The notes under the pieces are model-generated. The model searched no databases. It was not told the origin of the DNA and saw nothing but the letters and a program-made list of their open reading frames with translations. This document shows positions 6,298 through 7,955 of a stretch of DNA of 7,955 nucleotides, one piece after another. Where the stretch lies: contig CALGPA010000112.1 in assembly GCA_937960795.1 (NCBI GenBank), positions 1 through 7,955 on the forward strand, written 5' to 3'. Each line of letters begins with the position of its first letter. The first letter of the stretch is position 1. Source of the stretch: an uncultured bacterium (lineage in GTDB: Bacteria > Cloacimonadota > Cloacimonadia > Cloacimonadales > Cloacimonadaceae). The translations under genes and the position numbers were made by a program.

Positions 6298-6751
6298 AGC
6301 GCGCGAGTTTGCGATCCAATGTATCTACGCATTGGACTTTGCGGAAGTCAAAGCGGAATTCCGTGAGTATAGCCTTCTGAATGAGTATCCAGAGATCCTG
6401 CGGCAATTGACCTCCGCAGAACACATCAAGCCAAGCTCAAATCTCTATGCTTTCGCTGATGAACTGATCAAGAACACCATCATAAACATCGAGGATATCG
6501 AAGCGGAGATAGATAAACACACCGAGCATTGGTCTCTGGAGTCCATCGCTCATCTGGATAAAAGCATCCTGATCGTGGCGGTGTATGAGCTGATGTTTAC
6601 CGATACTCCAGCTCCCGTGATCATCAATGAAGGCATCGAGATCGCCAAGAAGTTTTGCAGTGAACACACCGGGAAATTCATAAACGGCATCTTGGATGCC
6701 ATCAATAAAGGCATCCCACACAGCATGCCGGGTCGGCAGATTCCCACCTAA
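6281..6751 (+). CDS. nusB: Transcription antitermination factor NusB
   Basis: NusB pairs with ribosomal protein S10 (NusE) and binds boxA RNA to keep RNA polymerase elongating through rRNA operons. The all-helical protein of 156 residues starts with the arginine-rich RNA-binding helix LRRKAREFAIQCIYALD (3-19). It has the family signature in its second half: SLESIAHLDKSILIVAVYEL (85-104), then PAPVIINEGIEIAKKF (110-125) and the closing KFINGILDAI (132-141). The segment between about 27 and 55 is longer than in the roughly 139-residue Escherichia coli protein. The start is supported by AAGGAG (6268-6273), seven bases upstream and inside the end of ribH. Termination and reinitiation there would couple the two genes. 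The stop codon TAA (6749-6751) overlaps the ribosome binding site of the next gene. Confidence 0.95.
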   Translation: MGLRRKAREFAIQCIYALDFAEVKAEFREYSLLNEYPEILRQLTSAEHIKPSSNLYAFADELIKNTIINIEDIEAEIDKHTEHWSLESIAHLDKSILIVAVYELMFTDTPAPVIINEGIEIAKKFCSEHTGKFINGILDAINKGIPHSMPGRQIPT

Positions 6752-6754
6752 GGA
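6750..6754 (+). promoter_or_regulatory. Ribosome binding site unusually close to the glycosyltransferase start
   Basis: AAGGA overlaps the nusB stop codon and is only three bases from ATG 6758, tighter than the other genes here. The start is still well supported, because the conserved glycosyltransferase fold begins at residue 3. The next gene has a similar sequence, AAAGGATATACATG, with a five-base gap. Both junctions therefore use the same stop-plus-AAGGATAT layout. Confidence 0.5.
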
Positions 6755-6757
6755 TAT

Positions 6758-7645
6758 ATGAAGATCTCTTGCAGCATAGGCATTTTTGCTCATAATGAAG
6801 AAGCGAACATCCTGCATCTTCTGGAAGCAATATCTGCCCAAAGACTTACCAAGGTTGAGATTCATGAAGTAATAGTAGTGTCAAGTGCCAGCACAGATGC
6901 TACAGACGACATGGTCATCAGCTTTGCCAGAGAACATCCTGAGGTCAAACTGCTCACACAAACAAGACGGGAAGGCAAATCCAGCGCCATCAATCTTTTT
7001 ATGCAGGAAGCTTCTGAGGACATCTTGGTCGTGATCTCCGGTGACGTGATCCCTGCCAAGGATACCATCGAGATCCTCGTCTCAGCCTTTGACGATCCCA
7101 TGATCGGTGCCACGGGGGGAAGACCCGTGCCGGTAAATCCCCATGACAGCTTCATCGGTTATGCCGTGAACCTGCTTTGGCGACTTCATCATCACATGGC
7201 GTTGATATCTCCCAAGCTTGGTGAGATGATTGCCTTTCGCAAAGTAATGGATGGCATTCCCCGGGAGTCAGCTGTGGACGAAGCCAGCATTGAAGCCATC
7301 ATCAAAGCTGAAGGTCTCAAGCTTAGCTACATCCCCAAGGCAATAGTCCAGAACAAAGGACCTGAAAATACCAAGGACTTCATCAAGCAACGTCGCCGCA
7401 TTCAAAACGGTCATCTTTGGCTAAAGCAAAAGCAGGACTACCAAGTGGCGTCCCAGAATAAAGCCATCCTGCTGAACCTGCTCAAGCGAGAAATGCGGGA
7501 TAATCCCAGAGACATTATAAGGATCATGGCTGTGGTCGCTCTCGAAGCCTACTGTCGCCTTTTGGGTAGTTGGGACTTCTTCATTCGGGGCAAAAACCCC
7601 TTTGTCTGGGATATATCACATTCAACCAAAGCTCTTAAAAAGTAA
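6758..7645 (+). CDS. Glycosyltransferase family 2 (GT-A fold)
   Basis: The protein should transfer a sugar from a nucleotide donor to an unknown acceptor such as a glycan, lipid or protein. It has 295 residues. The N-terminal nucleotide-binding half starts at once with SIGIFAHNEEANILHLLEAI (6-25), followed by VIVVSSASTDATDD (38-51) and REGKSSAIN (71-79), all typical of GT2. The metal-binding site reads S94-G95-D96, so only the second aspartate of the classic DxD is present, as in some other GT2 proteins. VDE (173-175) is the likely catalytic-base region and QRRRI (211-215) resembles the Q-x-x-R-x acceptor motif. The hydrophobic stretch at about 253-270 may be an amphipathic or membrane-associated helix; there is no clear transmembrane domain and no signal peptide. 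It lies 6 bases after nusB and 9 bases before a radical SAM gene, perhaps starting a surface-glycan or lipid-modification block that continues to the right. Confidence 0.9.
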   Translation: MKISCSIGIFAHNEEANILHLLEAISAQRLTKVEIHEVIVVSSASTDATDDMVISFAREHPEVKLLTQTRREGKSSAINLFMQEASEDILVVISGDVIPAKDTIEILVSAFDDPMIGATGGRPVPVNPHDSFIGYAVNLLWRLHHHMALISPKLGEMIAFRKVMDGIPRESAVDEASIEAIIKAEGLKLSYIPKAIVQNKGPENTKDFIKQRRRIQNGHLWLKQKQDYQVASQNKAILLNLLKREMRDNPRDIIRIMAVVALEAYCRLLGSWDFFIRGKNPFVWDISHSTKALKK

Positions 7646-7654
7646 AGGATATAC

Positions 7655-7955
7655 ATGCTAAAGATCATGTTTCGCATCGTCGGTTATTGGCTAATGAAGC
7701 ATCTTGGCTTTCCCCGCTTATTGCCGATGAACTATACGGTTAGCCTCCTATACACATGTAATTCACGCTGCAATACCTGCCGCATCTGGAAGAAGAAAGC
7801 TGACAATCTGAGCGTGGAGGAATACACAAAGATCTTTCGCAGCGTGGGCAAGAGCCCATATTGGATCACTTTCAGTGGGGGAGAGCCATTTCTTCGCCGC
7901 GACATCGTGGAGATCATCTCTGGGATATACAAAGTTTCCCGCCCCCGACTCATCA
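7655..7955 (+). CDS. Radical SAM protein, N-terminal part (cut by window edge)
   Basis: An open frame of 100 codons runs from ATG 7655 to the right edge without a stop. The ATG follows AAAGGA (7644-7649) by five bases. The sequence has the radical SAM cluster motif C35-N-S-R-C39-N-T-C42, preceded by NYTVSLLYT as the first barrel strand, and then FSGGEPFLR (73-81), the GGEP motif that contacts the SAM amino group. This layout fits the MoaA/PqqE-like branch, which often carries a second SPASM cluster at the C-terminus; that end lies outside the window. The first 25 residues include a hydrophobic, basic stretch before the barrel. Substrate and pathway cannot be told. Its placement directly behind a glycosyltransferase gene suggests joint work on a sugar, lipid or peptide product, but this is inference. 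Confidence 0.88.
   Translation, partial: MLKIMFRIVGYWLMKHLGFPRLLPMNYTVSLLYTCNSRCNTCRIWKKKADNLSVEEYTKIFRSVGKSPYWITFSGGEPFLRRDIVEIISGIYKVSRPRLI

Noticed and set aside
6437..6865. 142-codon open frame on the minus strand
   Set aside because: It is antisense to the strongly supported nusB and glycosyltransferase genes and has no motif.
7732..7953. 73-codon open frame on the minus strand at the right edge
   Set aside because: It lies opposite the partial radical SAM gene, whose cysteine and GGEP motifs are clear.
1..7955. CRISPR array, tRNA or rRNA genes, insertion sequence or phage remnants
   Set aside because: I found no spaced direct repeats, cloverleaf-like sequences, transposase motifs or terminal repeats; the window is filled with intact protein genes.

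Overview
The window reads as one bacterial chromosomal segment, almost fully coding, with every convincing gene on the + strand. Base composition is moderate, near half GC. The gene content suggests an anaerobic, amino-acid or organic-acid fermenting bacterium: a sodium-pump decarboxylase beta subunit, three oxygen-sensitive radical SAM proteins, and a secreted peptidoglycan amidase with an N-terminal signal sequence. Protein style and gene mix would fit a Cloacimonadota-like (FCB-group) lineage, but this is an impression from the sequences and no marker in the window proves it.

Layout. Positions 1-170 hold no demonstrable gene. They contain a perfect DnaA-box 9-mer, an inverted repeat and a good sigma70-type promoter (113-140). 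The first transcription unit appears to start there: Na+-translocating decarboxylase beta subunit (171-1271), cytidine deaminase (1280-1663) and a COG1313/PflX-like radical SAM protein (1663-2544). After a 34-base gap come a secreted N-acetylmuramoyl-L-alanine amidase (2579-3694), a small sensorless histidine kinase (3691-4470) and a PDZ/radical SAM/DUF512 protein (4470-5744), joined by stop-start overlaps. A 73-base gap (5745-5817) carries a second promoter candidate. It leads into lumazine synthase ribH (5818-6297), nusB (6281-6751), a family 2 glycosyltransferase (6758-7645) and a radical SAM protein that runs off the right edge (7655-7955).

How the genes fit together. The tight packing implies co-transcription, but the functions are mixed: sodium bioenergetics, pyrimidine salvage, cell-wall remodelling, signalling, riboflavin synthesis, transcription antitermination and glycan transfer. 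ribH-nusB is a widely conserved neighbour pair. The amidase/kinase/DUF512 trio and the glycosyltransferase/radical SAM pair are the less obvious associations. I see no tRNA, rRNA, CRISPR array, insertion sequence, phage gene or convincing intrinsic terminator. I also do not see a clear-cut new biological system. The most interesting leads are the three radical SAM proteins of unassigned function, the sensorless kinase translationally coupled to a wall amidase, and a marked excess of GATC sites.
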